From positions 1 to 64,000 of the forward strand of contig NZ_JYIW01000016.1 of assembly GCF_000956525.1 (NCBI RefSeq): a DNA stretch of 64,000 nucleotides, given 5' to 3'. The DNA is from Microbacterium oxydans (lineage in GTDB: Bacteria; Actinomycetota; Actinomycetes; Actinomycetales; Microbacteriaceae). This document shows, piece by piece, positions 34,296 through 42,823 of this stretch. The position numbers and the translations under genes were made by a program. Each line of letters opens with the position of its first letter. Positions within the stretch are counted from its first letter, which is position 1. Under the pieces are notes generated by a model that worked only from the letters and a program-made list of their open reading frames with translations, searched no databases and was not told the origin of the DNA.

Positions 34296-35629
34296 GCGTT
34301 CCACTTCCCCTCTGGGTCGGCCGGATTCGGTTGGGCGAGCAGGGTGTTGACGCGTCGTTCGAAGCGGTCGATCGCGGCAGCCGGGTCGTCGCCGTTCAGC
34401 AGCACGCCCTGCACCGCTGCGCCGAACTCGCCCTGGAAGCTCGATCCTGAGCCGGTGAACCACGCGGTCGGGTCGTACACGACGTGCTCGGCGGCCTCGG
34501 CGTAGTGCGCCTGAGGGATCAGGTCGTCGTACTCGGGAGACTGCGTGACCGGCAGGAACGCTGGGATGTGGCCTGCCTCGGCCCAGCCGAACGAGTTCTT
34601 CAGCATGTCGGCGACGAACTGATACGTCAGGTCGCGCTTCGCCGGATCGGCGTTCGCCTGGTGCGGCAGCACGAACGAGTGCGAGTCGGCGTAGACCGCT
34701 GGGGTGCCGTAGAGCGTCGGGATCATGGTCGCGTCGAACGGGAGGTCGGCGGCCTGCATCGTGCGCAGCTCCCACACGCCGGTCATCAGCATGCCGCTCT
34801 TGCCGGTCGCGAACTCGGCGATCGCGCTGCCATAGTCGTTCTGCGCCGCGGCGATCTCGCCGTCGAGCAGCGTCTGCATGAAGGTGAGCGATTCGACCGC
34901 GGCATCCTTGTCGATCACTGCCTTGCCGCCGATCGGCAGCTCCATCGTGAGTCCGTGCTGCGCGTACAGCCCGTAGAAGAGGCGCCACATCTGGGCGCCG
35001 TCGCCGAGATAGCCGTAGGAGAGCGCGTGGCCAGACGCGGTGCCGCTCACGGTGCGCAGCTGGTCGAGGAACGCTTCCGGCGAGTTCGTCGCCTGCAGCC
35101 TGCCGTCGGAGTCGAGCACGCCGGCCGCATCGCAGACATCCGTGTTGAACATGAGCACGAAGGGATGCGCATCGAGCGCGACGCTGTACATGTGCTCGCC
35201 GACGAAGCCCTTCTCCCAGATCGGCTTCGGGAAGGTCGACTCGTCGACGCCCAGCTCGGCGAGGCGGTCGAGGTCCCAGGTGTCGAGCAGGCCGCCGGGT
35301 GCCCAGCCGACCGTGCGGGTGGCGTGCATGATGGCGACGTCGGGTGCGCGGCCACCGGCACCGGCCATCGCGAGCTTCGTGTAGTACGGCGTGCCCCAGG
35401 CGAGCACGGTCGGACGGATGCGGAACGCGGACTGCGCGCCGTTCACCTGATCGAGCAGCGACGACATCGTGACGCCGTCACCGCCGGAGAGCAGATGCCA
35501 GAACTGCAGGGTCTCGGTGCTGGAGCCGGAGACGGCCCCGGGGGCGCAGCCGGCGAGGAGCGCCGTGCCGGCGGCGAGTGAGGCGGCAGTGAGGAACTGC
35601 CTGCGGGACAGATCGAGCGGGGGCGTCAT
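34292..35629 (-). CDS. sugar-binding lipoprotein, Tat-type signal
   Basis: The 445-residue solute-binding protein is the receptor of the arabinoside importer. The N-terminus LSRRQFLTAASLAAGTALLAGCAPG combines a twin-arginine motif (Arg9-Arg10) with a lipobox ending in Cys28, so it is probably exported folded and lipidated. The mature part follows the CUT1 pattern (LQFWHLLSGGDGVTMSSLLDQVNGAQSAFRIRPTV, YQFVADMLKN, IPAFLPVTQSPEYDDL). ATG 35629 has AAGGAG upstream. The operator at 35667-35682 lies just before it, making it the first gene of the operon. Confidence 0.93.
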   Translation of the reverse strand: MTPPLDLSRRQFLTAASLAAGTALLAGCAPGAVSGSSTETLQFWHLLSGGDGVTMSSLLDQVNGAQSAFRIRPTVLAWGTPYYTKLAMAGAGGRAPDVAIMHATRTVGWAPGGLLDTWDLDRLAELGVDESTFPKPIWEKGFVGEHMYSVALDAHPFVLMFNTDVCDAAGVLDSDGRLQATNSPEAFLDQLRTVSGTASGHALSYGYLGDGAQMWRLFYGLYAQHGLTMELPIGGKAVIDKDAAVESLTFMQTLLDGEIAAAQNDYGSAIAEFATGKSGMLMTGVWELRTMQAADLPFDATMIPTLYGTPAVYADSHSFVLPHQANADPAKRDLTYQFVADMLKNSFGWAEAGHIPAFLPVTQSPEYDDLIPQAHYAEAAEHVVYDPTAWFTGSGSSFQGEFGAAVQGVLLNGDDPAAAIDRFERRVNTLLAQPNPADPEGKWNA

Positions 35630-35666
35630 CGTCACTCCTTCGTGACCGTGAGGTGGACGCCCCATC

Positions 35667-35682
35667 ATTACATCGATGTAAT
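35667..35682. promoter_or_regulatory. ATTACATCGATGTAAT palindrome, operator of the arabinoside operon
   Basis: A perfect 16-base palindrome 38 bases upstream of the binding-protein start. A partly matching AGTACATCGATGGAGA lies at 36925-36940, upstream of the LacI gene that follows. The shared ACATCGATG core makes LacI 35843-36889 the probable ligand of both. Confidence 0.8.
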
Positions 35683-35716
35683 CGGACGCGCAAGCGGGAG
35701 ATCGGGCAGGCGCGGC

Positions 35717-35820
35717 GGCTTCCGGTCGCAGTTGCTGCCGCTGCGGCATCCGCTTCTCGGTTCCGGTCGCAGTTGCTGCCGCGTCCTTGCCGCGGAGGCG
35801 ACACGAAGTGCGACCGGAAC
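35717..35820. repeat. family B palindromic repeat, copy 4
   Basis: Two forward arms of CCGGTCGCAGTTGCTGCCGC and a reverse arm GGAGGCGACACGAAGTGCGACC. It lies between the LacI gene's 3' end and the operator of the binding-protein operon, both genes being on the minus strand. Confidence 0.85.
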
Positions 35821-35842
35821 GAGCGGCGGGACGGATGCTGCG

Positions 35843-36889
35843 TCAGGGGCGATAGCCGGCGGGGCGCCCCTGGGTGCTCGCGCGCTCCAAGAGCTGGTGC
35901 GACAGGGTGAGCGACCGGGGAGGGGCGCTGCGGTCGTCCATGCGCGACTCGAGGAGTCCGAGCGCCGCGACGGCGAACGCCCGGCGGTCGAATGCGACCG
36001 AGGTCAGTGCCGGTGAGGTGAACCGCGAGAACTCGACGTCGTCGAAGCCGGTCACGATCACGTCGTCGGGCACGCGGATGCCGTTGTCATGCAGCGCGTG
36101 CAGGGCGCCGAGCGCCAGGGAATCCGTGAACGCCACGATCGCGTCGAACGGCACGCGGCGGGCGAGCAGCGTGCGCACGGCATCCGCTCCGCCGCCCATC
36201 GACCACGGCAGCCGGTTGATCTCGAGCGCCGGATCGCGGGGGATGCCGACCTCGCGCAGCGCATCGTGCACGCCCTCGAGGCGCAGGCGGCTGGTGGCCG
36301 TCGCGGCGGATGAATCATCGTCGGCGCCGACGACCGCCACCCGCGTCGCGCCTCGCGACAGCACGTGGCGTGTGGCGTCGGCGGCGGCCTGCCTGCTGTC
36401 GATGCGCACGTGGTCGGCGCGGTTCTGCTCGACCTCGCCGATCACCACGAGCGGCGGCAGTCGGTCGGCGTACTTCAGGACGCTGTCCTCGAGGCGGATC
36501 GGGTTCAGGATCAGCCCGTCGACCAGGTGCGCCCTGGCGCGCGAGACGAGTTCCTTCTCCCGCTCCGGCTCGGAGGCGGTCTCCTCGATCTGCACGGCGA
36601 GACCCCGCGCGTGCGCTGCCTCGACGATGCGGTGCACGAGTTCGGCCGAGAACGCCGTGGCGAGGTCGGGGAGGGCGACGGCGATGATGCCGGAGCGTCC
36701 CTTGCGCAACCCGCGGGCGCTGAGGTTGGGCACGAAGTCGAGCTGTGCCATCGCGGATTCGACCTTGGCGCGCGTGTTCTCGTTCACCGGAACGGTGCCG
36801 GTGACCACGTTCGAGACGGTCTTCGTCGAGACCCCGGCCAGCGCAGCGACGTCTTTCATCGTGGCGCGGGGCGGCGGCATCGCTGTCAT
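35843..36889 (-). CDS. LacI-family regulator of the arabinoside operon
   Basis: A 348-residue LacI-type repressor: HTH MKDVAALAGVSTKTVSNVVTGTVPV, hinge SARGLRKGRSGIIAVALPD and a sugar-binding core ending with FTDSLALGALHALHDNGIRVPDDVIVTGFDDVEFSRFTSPALTSV. The ATG at 36889 is the first; Met4 and Met11 are also possible starts and would put the HTH at the very N-terminus. It is followed downstream by the arabinoside import and hydrolase genes. The operators at 35667 and 36925 suggest it represses both that operon and itself. Confidence 0.92.
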   Translation of the reverse strand: MTAMPPPRATMKDVAALAGVSTKTVSNVVTGTVPVNENTRAKVESAMAQLDFVPNLSARGLRKGRSGIIAVALPDLATAFSAELVHRIVEAAHARGLAVQIEETASEPEREKELVSRARAHLVDGLILNPIRLEDSVLKYADRLPPLVVIGEVEQNRADHVRIDSRQAAADATRHVLSRGATRVAVVGADDDSSAATATSRLRLEGVHDALREVGIPRDPALEINRLPWSMGGGADAVRTLLARRVPFDAIVAFTDSLALGALHALHDNGIRVPDDVIVTGFDDVEFSRFTSPALTSVAFDRRAFAVAALGLLESRMDDRSAPPRSLTLSHQLLERASTQGRPAGYRP

Positions 36890-36924
36890 CCGGTCAGCCT
36901 ATCGGCGGGGCTGTCATCGGGCGC

Positions 36925-36940
36925 AGTACATCGATGGAGA
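36925..36940. promoter_or_regulatory. partial palindrome upstream of the LacI gene
   Basis: AGTACATCGATGGAGA keeps the central TACATCGATG of the 35667 operator but has lost its outer right arm. It lies 36 bases before the LacI start and about 28 before the divergent alditol oxidase, so it could serve autoregulation or the oxidase. Confidence 0.5.
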
Positions 36941-36967
36941 GACCGGAGGCGTGGCTATCATGGCGCC

Positions 36968-38227
36968 ATGACCACCGAACACAACTGGGCAGGCAACCTC
37001 ACGTACCGGGCCTCGACGATCGCACACCCCGAGTCGGTCGACGAGCTCCGCGGACTGCTCGCGCAGGGTGGACCGGTGCGGATGCTCGGATCGCGGCACT
37101 GCTTCAACGACATCGCCGACACCGACGGCGTGCTCATCGCGCTCGACCGGTTGCCCCGAGTGTTCGAGATCGACCCCACGAGGACCGCCGTTCGGGTGTC
37201 GGGCGCCGCGCGCTACGGCGACATCGCCCCACTGCTCGACGCCGAGGGACTCGCGCTCGCCAACCTCGCCTCGCTGCCGCACATCTCGATCGCCGGCGCC
37301 ATCGCCACCGGCACCCACGGCTCAGGCGACGCGATCGGCTCGCTCGCCAGCGCGGTGCGCGGTCTCACCATCCTCACGCCCGCCGGAGAGACGCGGACGC
37401 TGGAGCGCGGCGACGACGACTTCGACGGTGCCGTCGTGAGCCTCGGCGCGCTCGGCGCCGTGCTCGACGTGACACTCGACGTCGAGCCGACGTACGAGGT
37501 CGCCCAGCACGTGTTCGAGCACCCGAGCTGGGATGCCGTGCTCGCCGACTTCGACGAGGTGACCTCGATCGGCACCAGCGTGAGCCTCTTCTCGACCTGG
37601 GAACGCACCGACTTCGTGGACCAGATCTGGGTCAAGCAACGTCAGCCCGAAGCGCGAGAGGCCGCGCGGGAATCGCTGTTCGAGCGACTCGGCGCCGAGC
37701 CGGCGACGAGCAAGCGGCATCCGATCCTCGGCGTCGATCCGATCGCCTGCACCGAACAGCTCGGTGTCGCCGGCCCCTGGTTCGAGCGGCTCGCGCACTT
37801 CAAGCTCGAGTTCACCCCGTCGGCCGGCGCCGAGATCCAGACCGAGTACCTCGTGCCGCGCGCCGACGCGGTGGCGGCGATCCAAGCCGTGCGCACGCTC
37901 GCCGGGCAGATCGCGCCGCTGCTGCTCGTGAACGAGATCCGCACCGTGCGATCGGACGACCTGTGGCTGAGTTCGTCGAACGGGACGGATGCGGTCGGCA
38001 TCCACTTCACCTGGAAGCCGGAGGAGGAGGCGGTCCGCGCGCTGCTGCCGACGATCGAGGCGGCGCTGCCGGAGACCGCCCGCCCGCACTGGGGCAAGGT
38101 CTTCACGCTCGACGGCGCCGAGACGCGCTCGCGGTATCCGCGGTGGGATGACTTCGCCGCGCTCGCGGCCCGCTTCGACCCGGAGCGCCGCCTGGTGAAC
38201 CCGTACCTGGAGCGCCTCGGGCTGTAG
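36968..38227 (+). CDS. alditol oxidase (FAD-linked, xylitol/sorbitol oxidase type)
   Basis: A 419-residue FAD-dependent oxidase of the AldO/xylitol oxidase group. It starts with NWAGNLTY, has LGSRHCFNDIA with His44 in the place of the FAD-linked His of AldO (GSGHSFN there, so Cys replaces Ser), LASLPHISIAGAIATGTHGSG for FAD binding, and the C-terminal ARPHWGKVFT and RRLVNPYLERLGL. It oxidises the C1 hydroxyl of alditols such as xylitol to the aldose with hydrogen peroxide. It is divergent from the arabinoside LacI gene. In this setting it would feed xylitol or arabinitol into the pentose genes. Confidence 0.92.
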   Translation: MTTEHNWAGNLTYRASTIAHPESVDELRGLLAQGGPVRMLGSRHCFNDIADTDGVLIALDRLPRVFEIDPTRTAVRVSGAARYGDIAPLLDAEGLALANLASLPHISIAGAIATGTHGSGDAIGSLASAVRGLTILTPAGETRTLERGDDDFDGAVVSLGALGAVLDVTLDVEPTYEVAQHVFEHPSWDAVLADFDEVTSIGTSVSLFSTWERTDFVDQIWVKQRQPEAREAARESLFERLGAEPATSKRHPILGVDPIACTEQLGVAGPWFERLAHFKLEFTPSAGAEIQTEYLVPRADAVAAIQAVRTLAGQIAPLLLVNEIRTVRSDDLWLSSSNGTDAVGIHFTWKPEEEAVRALLPTIEAALPETARPHWGKVFTLDGAETRSRYPRWDDFAALAARFDPERRLVNPYLERLGL

Positions 38228-38241
38228 CGGCTCCTTGGGGC

Positions 38242-38366
38242 GGGCCCTTCGACAGGCTCAGGGACCCAAGGGGCGGGCCCTTCGACAGGCTCAGGGACCC
38301 ATGGGGCGGGCCCTTCGACAGGCTCAGGGACCCATGGGACCCAGGGGGCTCAGGGGCCGAGGGGGC
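38242..38366. repeat. family A repeat array at a convergent junction
   Basis: Three units of GGGCCCTTCGACAGGCTCAG followed by GGACCCA, spaced by short GGGGC or TGGGGC linkers, then a decayed tail rich in CAGGGGGCTCAGGGG. It fills the gap between the convergent alditol oxidase and epimerase genes. Confidence 0.9.
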
Positions 38367-38372
38367 TGCCCG

Positions 38373-39218
38373 CTACACGTGGTCGCGCCAGGAGTGCTGC
38401 GGGTCGTACCCGAGCACGCGGCGGGCCTTGTCGATCGACAGCAGCGTCTCGTTCGCGCCGAAGGCACGCTGCACCGGCACGTCGGGGAACACCTCGGCGA
38501 GCAGCTCGTCGTTCGGTCGCGACATCACGGTGTCGGCCGCCGCGATGATGAACCTGTCGAACCCGGGGGCCGCGTGCTCGAGCGCACGCTGCACCGCCTG
38601 GGCGCCGTCGCGCGCATCGATGTAGCCCCAGAGGTTCCACTTGCGTCGAAGGGCGTCGGCGTCGAAAGAGGGGAACTCGGCGTAGTCCTCCGGCACCATC
38701 ACGTTCGAGAATCGCAACGCGGTGATCGACACCTCCGGGTGCCAGCGCATGAGCTCGGTCGCCAACTGCTCCTCGAGCGTCTTCACGAGCGAGTACACCG
38801 ACTCGGGTCGCGCCGGGTAGTCCTCATCGACCGGCACGTAGGGCGGCGGCACGTCGAACGGCAGGCCGAGCACGGTCTCGCTGGAGGCGGCGACGATACG
38901 GCGGATGCCGAGGCGCACCGCCGCCCAGAACACGTTGAACGTGGCCGGCATGTTGTTGTGGAAGGTCGCGACATCGCTGCGGATGCCTGGCGCCGGGATC
39001 GCCCCGAGATGCACCACGGCGTCGATGCCGTCGTGCCGATCCCCGACCGCGGTGAAGGCGTCGACGACCTGGCCGTAGTCGGTCAGGTCGACCTGCACGA
39101 AGTCGGGTCCGCGGGTGCCGGTGACGTCCATGCCGATGACCTCGAAGCCGTTCGCGCGGAGTTCCCGTGCGACGACGCTGCCGAGCTTGCCGGATGATCC
39201 AGTGAGAGCGATGCGCAT
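38373..39218 (-). CDS. NAD-dependent epimerase/dehydratase family protein (extended SDR)
   Basis: The 281-residue extended SDR has the N-terminal NAD motif MRIALTGSSGKLGSVVARELRANGFEV, an acidic residue after strand 2 (MDVTG), VVHLGAIPAPG, and the catalytic YSLVK (Tyr-x-x-x-Lys), with SSETVLGLPF ahead of it. Its short length and the VVHLGAIPAPG segment resemble uronate or aldose dehydrogenases of the UDH type as well as sugar epimerases. It is divergent from the LacI gene at 39276. The substrate is not determined; a pentose or uronic-acid role is likely. Confidence 0.82.
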   Translation of the reverse strand: MRIALTGSSGKLGSVVARELRANGFEVIGMDVTGTRGPDFVQVDLTDYGQVVDAFTAVGDRHDGIDAVVHLGAIPAPGIRSDVATFHNNMPATFNVFWAAVRLGIRRIVAASSETVLGLPFDVPPPYVPVDEDYPARPESVYSLVKTLEEQLATELMRWHPEVSITALRFSNVMVPEDYAEFPSFDADALRRKWNLWGYIDARDGAQAVQRALEHAAPGFDRFIIAAADTVMSRPNDELLAEVFPDVPVQRAFGANETLLSIDKARRVLGYDPQHSWRDHV

Positions 39219-39275
39219 GTGACCAGCGTGCCACGGCGACGGGCCCGTGGCTCCGGTCGTCGTACACTCGTCGGC

Positions 39276-40313
39276 GTGAGTGACACCAGCAGCGACCAGC
39301 GCCGACCGATCGGTGTGCGAGACGTCGCCGCCCGCGCCGGGGTGTCTCGGCAGACGGTGTCACGCGTGCTGAACGATCACCCTGACGTCGCCGCCGAGAC
39401 CAAGGAACGCGTGCGCGCCGCGATGGCCGAGCTCGGGTATCGCATGAACAACGCGGCCCGCGCCCTCGGCACCCGCCGTTCGCGGACGCTCGGGGTCCTG
39501 GCCTCCGATGCGCTGCAGTACGGTCCCTCTCGCAGCCTCGCCGCACTCGAGGCATCGGCGCGCGAGGCCGGGTACTGGGTCAGCGCCGCCTTCGCGGATG
39601 CCGCAGATGCCGCAGCCGTCGTCGCGGCGGTCGATCACCTCGTCGTGCAGGGCGTCGAGGGCATCGTCGTCGTCGCGCCGCACACCCAGACGCTCGAGGC
39701 GCTCGCCGCCCTGCGTATCGATGTGCCGGTGGTGACCCTGCACTCCGCCGGACTCGGCACCACCGGACTCTCGGTCGACCAGGCGGCAGGGGCCCGACTG
39801 GCGGTGGCCGCGCTCGCCGATGCCGGGCACACCCGTATCGCTCATCTCGCCGGTCCCGTCGACTGGCTCGAGGCCGAGTCACGTGCCGTCGGCTACGCCA
39901 CCGAGCTCGCCGCCCGCGGGCTCGCCCCCGGCCCGGTGATCGCGGGGGACTGGTCGGCGGGATCGGGCCACGCCGCGGTCGATGCCGTGCGCCGCTCGGG
40001 CGCCACCGCGGTGTTCGCGGCCAACGATCAGATGGCGCTCGGGCTGTTGAGCGCCCTGCACGAGGTCGGGCTCGCCGTGCCGGGCGACGTGAGTGTCGTC
40101 GGGTTCGACGACACCCCCGATGCTGCGTACTACTGGCCGGCGCTCACGACCGTCCGCCAGGATTTCGAGGAGCTCGCCCGCCGCGCGGTCGCCGTCGTGA
40201 TCGGCGCTGCGGATGGTGCGGCATCCGCGCTCGCCCCGGTCGCCCCCGTCCTGGTCGCACGCGCCTCGGTCGCCCCGCCGCGCACGGGCCAGCCGGGCGA
40301 CCCGGCGCCTTGA
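39276..40313 (+). CDS. LacI-family regulator, probable repressor of the arabinose genes
   Basis: A 345-residue LacI-type regulator: HTH IGVRDVAARAGVSRQTVSRVLNDHPDVAAETKERVRAAMAELGYRMN, hinge ARALGTRRSRTLGVLASDA, effector domain with TTGLSVDQAAGARLAVAALADAGHTRIAHL and FAANDQMALGLLSALHEVGLAVPGDVSVVGFDDTPDAAYYWPALTTVRQDF. GTG 39276 is chosen because the HTH then starts at residue 14 and upstream codons lie in the divergent gap. It lies upstream of araD-araB-araA on the same strand with CTGTGACCGGTCACAG between, so it is probably the arabinose repressor in place of AraC or GntR-type AraR. Confidence 0.9.
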   Translation: MSDTSSDQRRPIGVRDVAARAGVSRQTVSRVLNDHPDVAAETKERVRAAMAELGYRMNNAARALGTRRSRTLGVLASDALQYGPSRSLAALEASAREAGYWVSAAFADAADAAAVVAAVDHLVVQGVEGIVVVAPHTQTLEALAALRIDVPVVTLHSAGLGTTGLSVDQAAGARLAVAALADAGHTRIAHLAGPVDWLEAESRAVGYATELAARGLAPGPVIAGDWSAGSGHAAVDAVRRSGATAVFAANDQMALGLLSALHEVGLAVPGDVSVVGFDDTPDAAYYWPALTTVRQDFEELARRAVAVVIGAADGAASALAPVAPVLVARASVAPPRTGQPGDPAP

Positions 40314-40340
40314 CGTGCCGAACCCGCCCGTGACAGACTT

Positions 40341-40356
40341 CTGTGACCGGTCACAG
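40341..40356. promoter_or_regulatory. CTGTGACCGGTCACAG palindrome, operator of araDBA
   Basis: A perfect 16-base palindrome with a CG centre, 30 bases upstream of the araD GTG start. It lies downstream of the LacI gene's stop and is the only palindrome in that gap, so it is the likely operator of LacI 39276-40313. No second copy was seen in the window. Confidence 0.8.
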
Positions 40357-40385
40357 TGGCCGGATCCGACCCACCTGAGGCAGCT

Positions 40386-41105
40386 GTGAGCAACGACGCC
40401 CCCACCTTCGATCCCGCCGTCGAGCGCGCGATCGCCACCGTCCGGGCAGATGTCGCCCGCCTGCACGGCGAACTGGTCCGCTACGGCCTGATCGTCTGGA
40501 CCGGCGGCAACGTCTCGGGCCGAGTGCCCGGCGCCGACCTGTTCGTGATCAAGCCGAGCGGTGTGAGCTACGACGACCTCACGCCCGAGAACATGATCCT
40601 GTGCGACCTCGACGGTGCCGTGATCCCTGGCACGCCGGGCAGCGAGCGCTCCCCGTCGAGCGACACCGCAGCGCACGCCTACGTCTACCGCCACATGCCG
40701 GCCGTCGGCGGCGTCGTGCACACGCACTCGACCTACGCCGTGGCATGGGCCGCGCGCGGCGAGGAGATCCCCTGCGTGATCACCGCCATGGCCGATGAGT
40801 TCGGGGGCCCGATCCCGATCGGCCCGTTCGCGATCATCGGCGACGACTCGATCGGGCGCGGCATCGTCGAGACGCTCAGCGGCCACCGATCCCGCGCGGT
40901 GCTCATGCAGAACCATGGTCCGTTCACGATCGGCAGCGACGCGAAGGATGCCGTGAAGGCAGCCGTCATGGTCGAGGATGTCGCGCGCACCGTGCACCTC
41001 GCCCGCGAGGCCGGCCCGCTGATCCCGATCCCGCAGTCCGCGATCGACAGCCTGTTCGACCGCTACCAGAACGTGTACGGCCAGAGCGAGGACACCCGGC
41101 GATGA
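40386..41105 (+). CDS. araD: L-ribulose-5-phosphate 4-epimerase
   Basis: A 239-residue class II aldolase-family epimerase. It has LVRYGLIVWTGGNVSGR (phosphate-binding GN-SGR), VIKPSGVSYDDLTPENM, SSDTAAHAYVYRHMPAVGGVVHTHSTYA (metal HTHS) and LMQNHGPFTIGSDAKDAV (third metal His). GTG 40386 is chosen because the N-terminal stretch then matches the family, while the longer ATG start at 40356 would overlap the operator. It converts L-ribulose-5-phosphate to D-xylulose-5-phosphate and overlaps araB by ATGA. The order D-B-A is unusual relative to E. coli but common in actinobacteria. Confidence 0.92.
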   Translation: MSNDAPTFDPAVERAIATVRADVARLHGELVRYGLIVWTGGNVSGRVPGADLFVIKPSGVSYDDLTPENMILCDLDGAVIPGTPGSERSPSSDTAAHAYVYRHMPAVGGVVHTHSTYAVAWAARGEEIPCVITAMADEFGGPIPIGPFAIIGDDSIGRGIVETLSGHRSRAVLMQNHGPFTIGSDAKDAVKAAVMVEDVARTVHLAREAGPLIPIPQSAIDSLFDRYQNVYGQSEDTRR

Positions 41106-42727
41106 CCCTTCCGCAGAGCGCAGCGCCCCAGGCCGGTGGACAGGGATCCGCCGCCGACGACATCCGCGAAGCCCGCACCAGCCTCGGCATCGAGCTGGGC
41201 TCCACCCGCATCAAGGCGTGCCTGATCGGGTCCGATGCGACCGAGGTGCTCGCCACCGGCTCGTTCTCCTGGGAGAACCGCCTCGAGGACGGCCGCTGGA
41301 CCTACGCGATCGACGAGGTGTGGTCGGGGCTGCAGTCGGCCTACGCGGCGCTGATCGACGACGCGCAGGAGCGCCACGGTATCCGCCCCGAGACGTTCGG
41401 TGCCATCGGCGTCTCGGCCATGATGCACGGCTATCTCGCGTTCGACGGATCGGGCGAGCTGCTCGTGCCGTTCCGCACCTGGCGCAACACGAGCACCGGT
41501 GCCGCATCCGCCGAGCTGGGTGAGCTGTTCGGCGTGAACATCCCGTTGCGGTGGTCGATCGCGCACCTGCACCAGGCAGTGCTCGACGCCGAACCGCACA
41601 TCGCGCAGCTCGCGAGCGTCACCACCCTCGCCGGCTACGTGCACGAGCAGCTCACGGGCGAGCGGGTGCTCGGCGTCGGCGATGCCTCAGGGATGTTCCC
41701 GATCGACTCCGCGACCGGCGACTACGACGAGCGGATGCTGCGCGCCTACGACGCCCTCATCGGCGACCGGCTGCCCGCACCTGTCGCACAGCTGCTGCCG
41801 GCCGTGCTCCCTGCCGGCGCGGCTGCCGGCACGCTCACGCAGCACGGCGCCGCGCTCCTCGACCCGAGCGGCGCGCTGCGCCCCGGCATCCCGCTGTGCC
41901 CGCCCGAGGGCGACGCCGGCACCGGCATGGTGGCCACGAACTCCGTCGCCCCCCGCACCGGCAACGTCAGCGCCGGCACGAGCATCTTCGCGATGGTCGT
42001 GCTGGAGCATCCGCTGGCCGAGGTGCACCACGAACTGGATCTCGTCACCACACCGGCGGGCGACGCGGTCGCCATGGTGCACTGCAACAACGGCGCCAGC
42101 GAGCTCGCGGCCTGGGCTGGGCTGTTCACGCGCTTCGCTGCGGTCGCAGGCCAGCCGGTCAGCGACGATGCCGCCTTCGATGCGCTGTTCCGCGAGGCGC
42201 TCGAGGGTGAGGCGGATGCCGGTGGGCTGATCGCCTACAACCACCTCGCCGGCGAGCCGATCGCCGGACTGCTCGAGGGGCGCCCGCTGTTCGTGCGCAC
42301 GCCGGAGAGCGCGTTCACGCTCGCGAACTTCATGCGGGCCCAGGTCTACGGCGTGTTCGGCACGCTCGCGCTCGGCATGCAGGTGCTCGCGGCCGAGGGC
42401 GTGCAGCTCGACCGGATGTTCGCGCACGGTGGCATGTTCCGCACCGCCGGGGTCGCACAGCGGTTCCTCGCCGGCGCACTCGACGCACCCGTCGCGGTCG
42501 GCGAGCTCGCCGCGGAGGGTGGCGCATGGGGCATCGCGGTGCTCGCGTCGTATCTCTCGCACGCCGGTGACGTGTCGTTGGTCGAGTACCTCGATCAGCG
42601 CGTCTTCGCCACGGCATCCCTGTCCACCGTCGACCCCGATCCGGCGGATGTCGCCGGCTTCGCCTCCTACCTCGACCGCTACCGGGCTGGCCTCGCCATC
42701 GAGGCCGCCGCCGTCGACTCGCTGTAG
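41102..42727 (+). CDS. araB: ribulokinase (FGGY family)
   Basis: A 541-residue FGGY kinase: phosphate loop LGIELGSTRIKACLIGSD, WTYAIDEVWSGLQSAY, GVSAMMHGYLAFD, FRTWRNTST, second phosphate motif NVSAGTSIFAMVVLEH and the C-terminal AHGGMFRTAGVAQRFLAGAL. A poorly conserved 26-residue N-terminal extension precedes the fold. It is coupled to araD by an ATGA overlap and followed by araA, so L-ribulose is the expected substrate. Sequence style is nearer actinobacterial FGGY sugar kinases than E. coli AraB, so the name rests on context. Confidence 0.9.
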   Translation: MTLPQSAAPQAGGQGSAADDIREARTSLGIELGSTRIKACLIGSDATEVLATGSFSWENRLEDGRWTYAIDEVWSGLQSAYAALIDDAQERHGIRPETFGAIGVSAMMHGYLAFDGSGELLVPFRTWRNTSTGAASAELGELFGVNIPLRWSIAHLHQAVLDAEPHIAQLASVTTLAGYVHEQLTGERVLGVGDASGMFPIDSATGDYDERMLRAYDALIGDRLPAPVAQLLPAVLPAGAAAGTLTQHGAALLDPSGALRPGIPLCPPEGDAGTGMVATNSVAPRTGNVSAGTSIFAMVVLEHPLAEVHHELDLVTTPAGDAVAMVHCNNGASELAAWAGLFTRFAAVAGQPVSDDAAFDALFREALEGEADAGGLIAYNHLAGEPIAGLLEGRPLFVRTPESAFTLANFMRAQVYGVFGTLALGMQVLAAEGVQLDRMFAHGGMFRTAGVAQRFLAGALDAPVAVGELAAEGGAWGIAVLASYLSHAGDVSLVEYLDQRVFATASLSTVDPDPADVAGFASYLDRYRAGLAIEAAAVDSL

Positions 42728-42812
42728 CGCTTCGACAGGCTCAGCGACCCAGTTCCCGGCCAGCGACCAACTCCCGGCCAGCGACCCAGTTCCCGGCCGG
42801 CAACCAACTCCG
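42728..42812. repeat. family A unit followed by a 20-base tandem repeat
   Basis: One CTTCGACAGGCTCAGCGACC unit directly after the araB stop is followed by about three copies of CAGCGACCCAGTTCCCGGCC (with CAACTC variants). The tandem part may have grown from the tail of the family A unit. It separates araB from araA and ends just before the AAAGG ribosome site. Confidence 0.8.
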
Positions 42813-42823
42813 AAAGGCACCTC

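Noticed and set aside
33339..34988. Extension of the permease gene to 34988
   Set aside because: The extra N-terminal part lies inside the binding-protein gene in another frame; ATG 34295 with an ATGA overlap gives the standard CUT1 permease.
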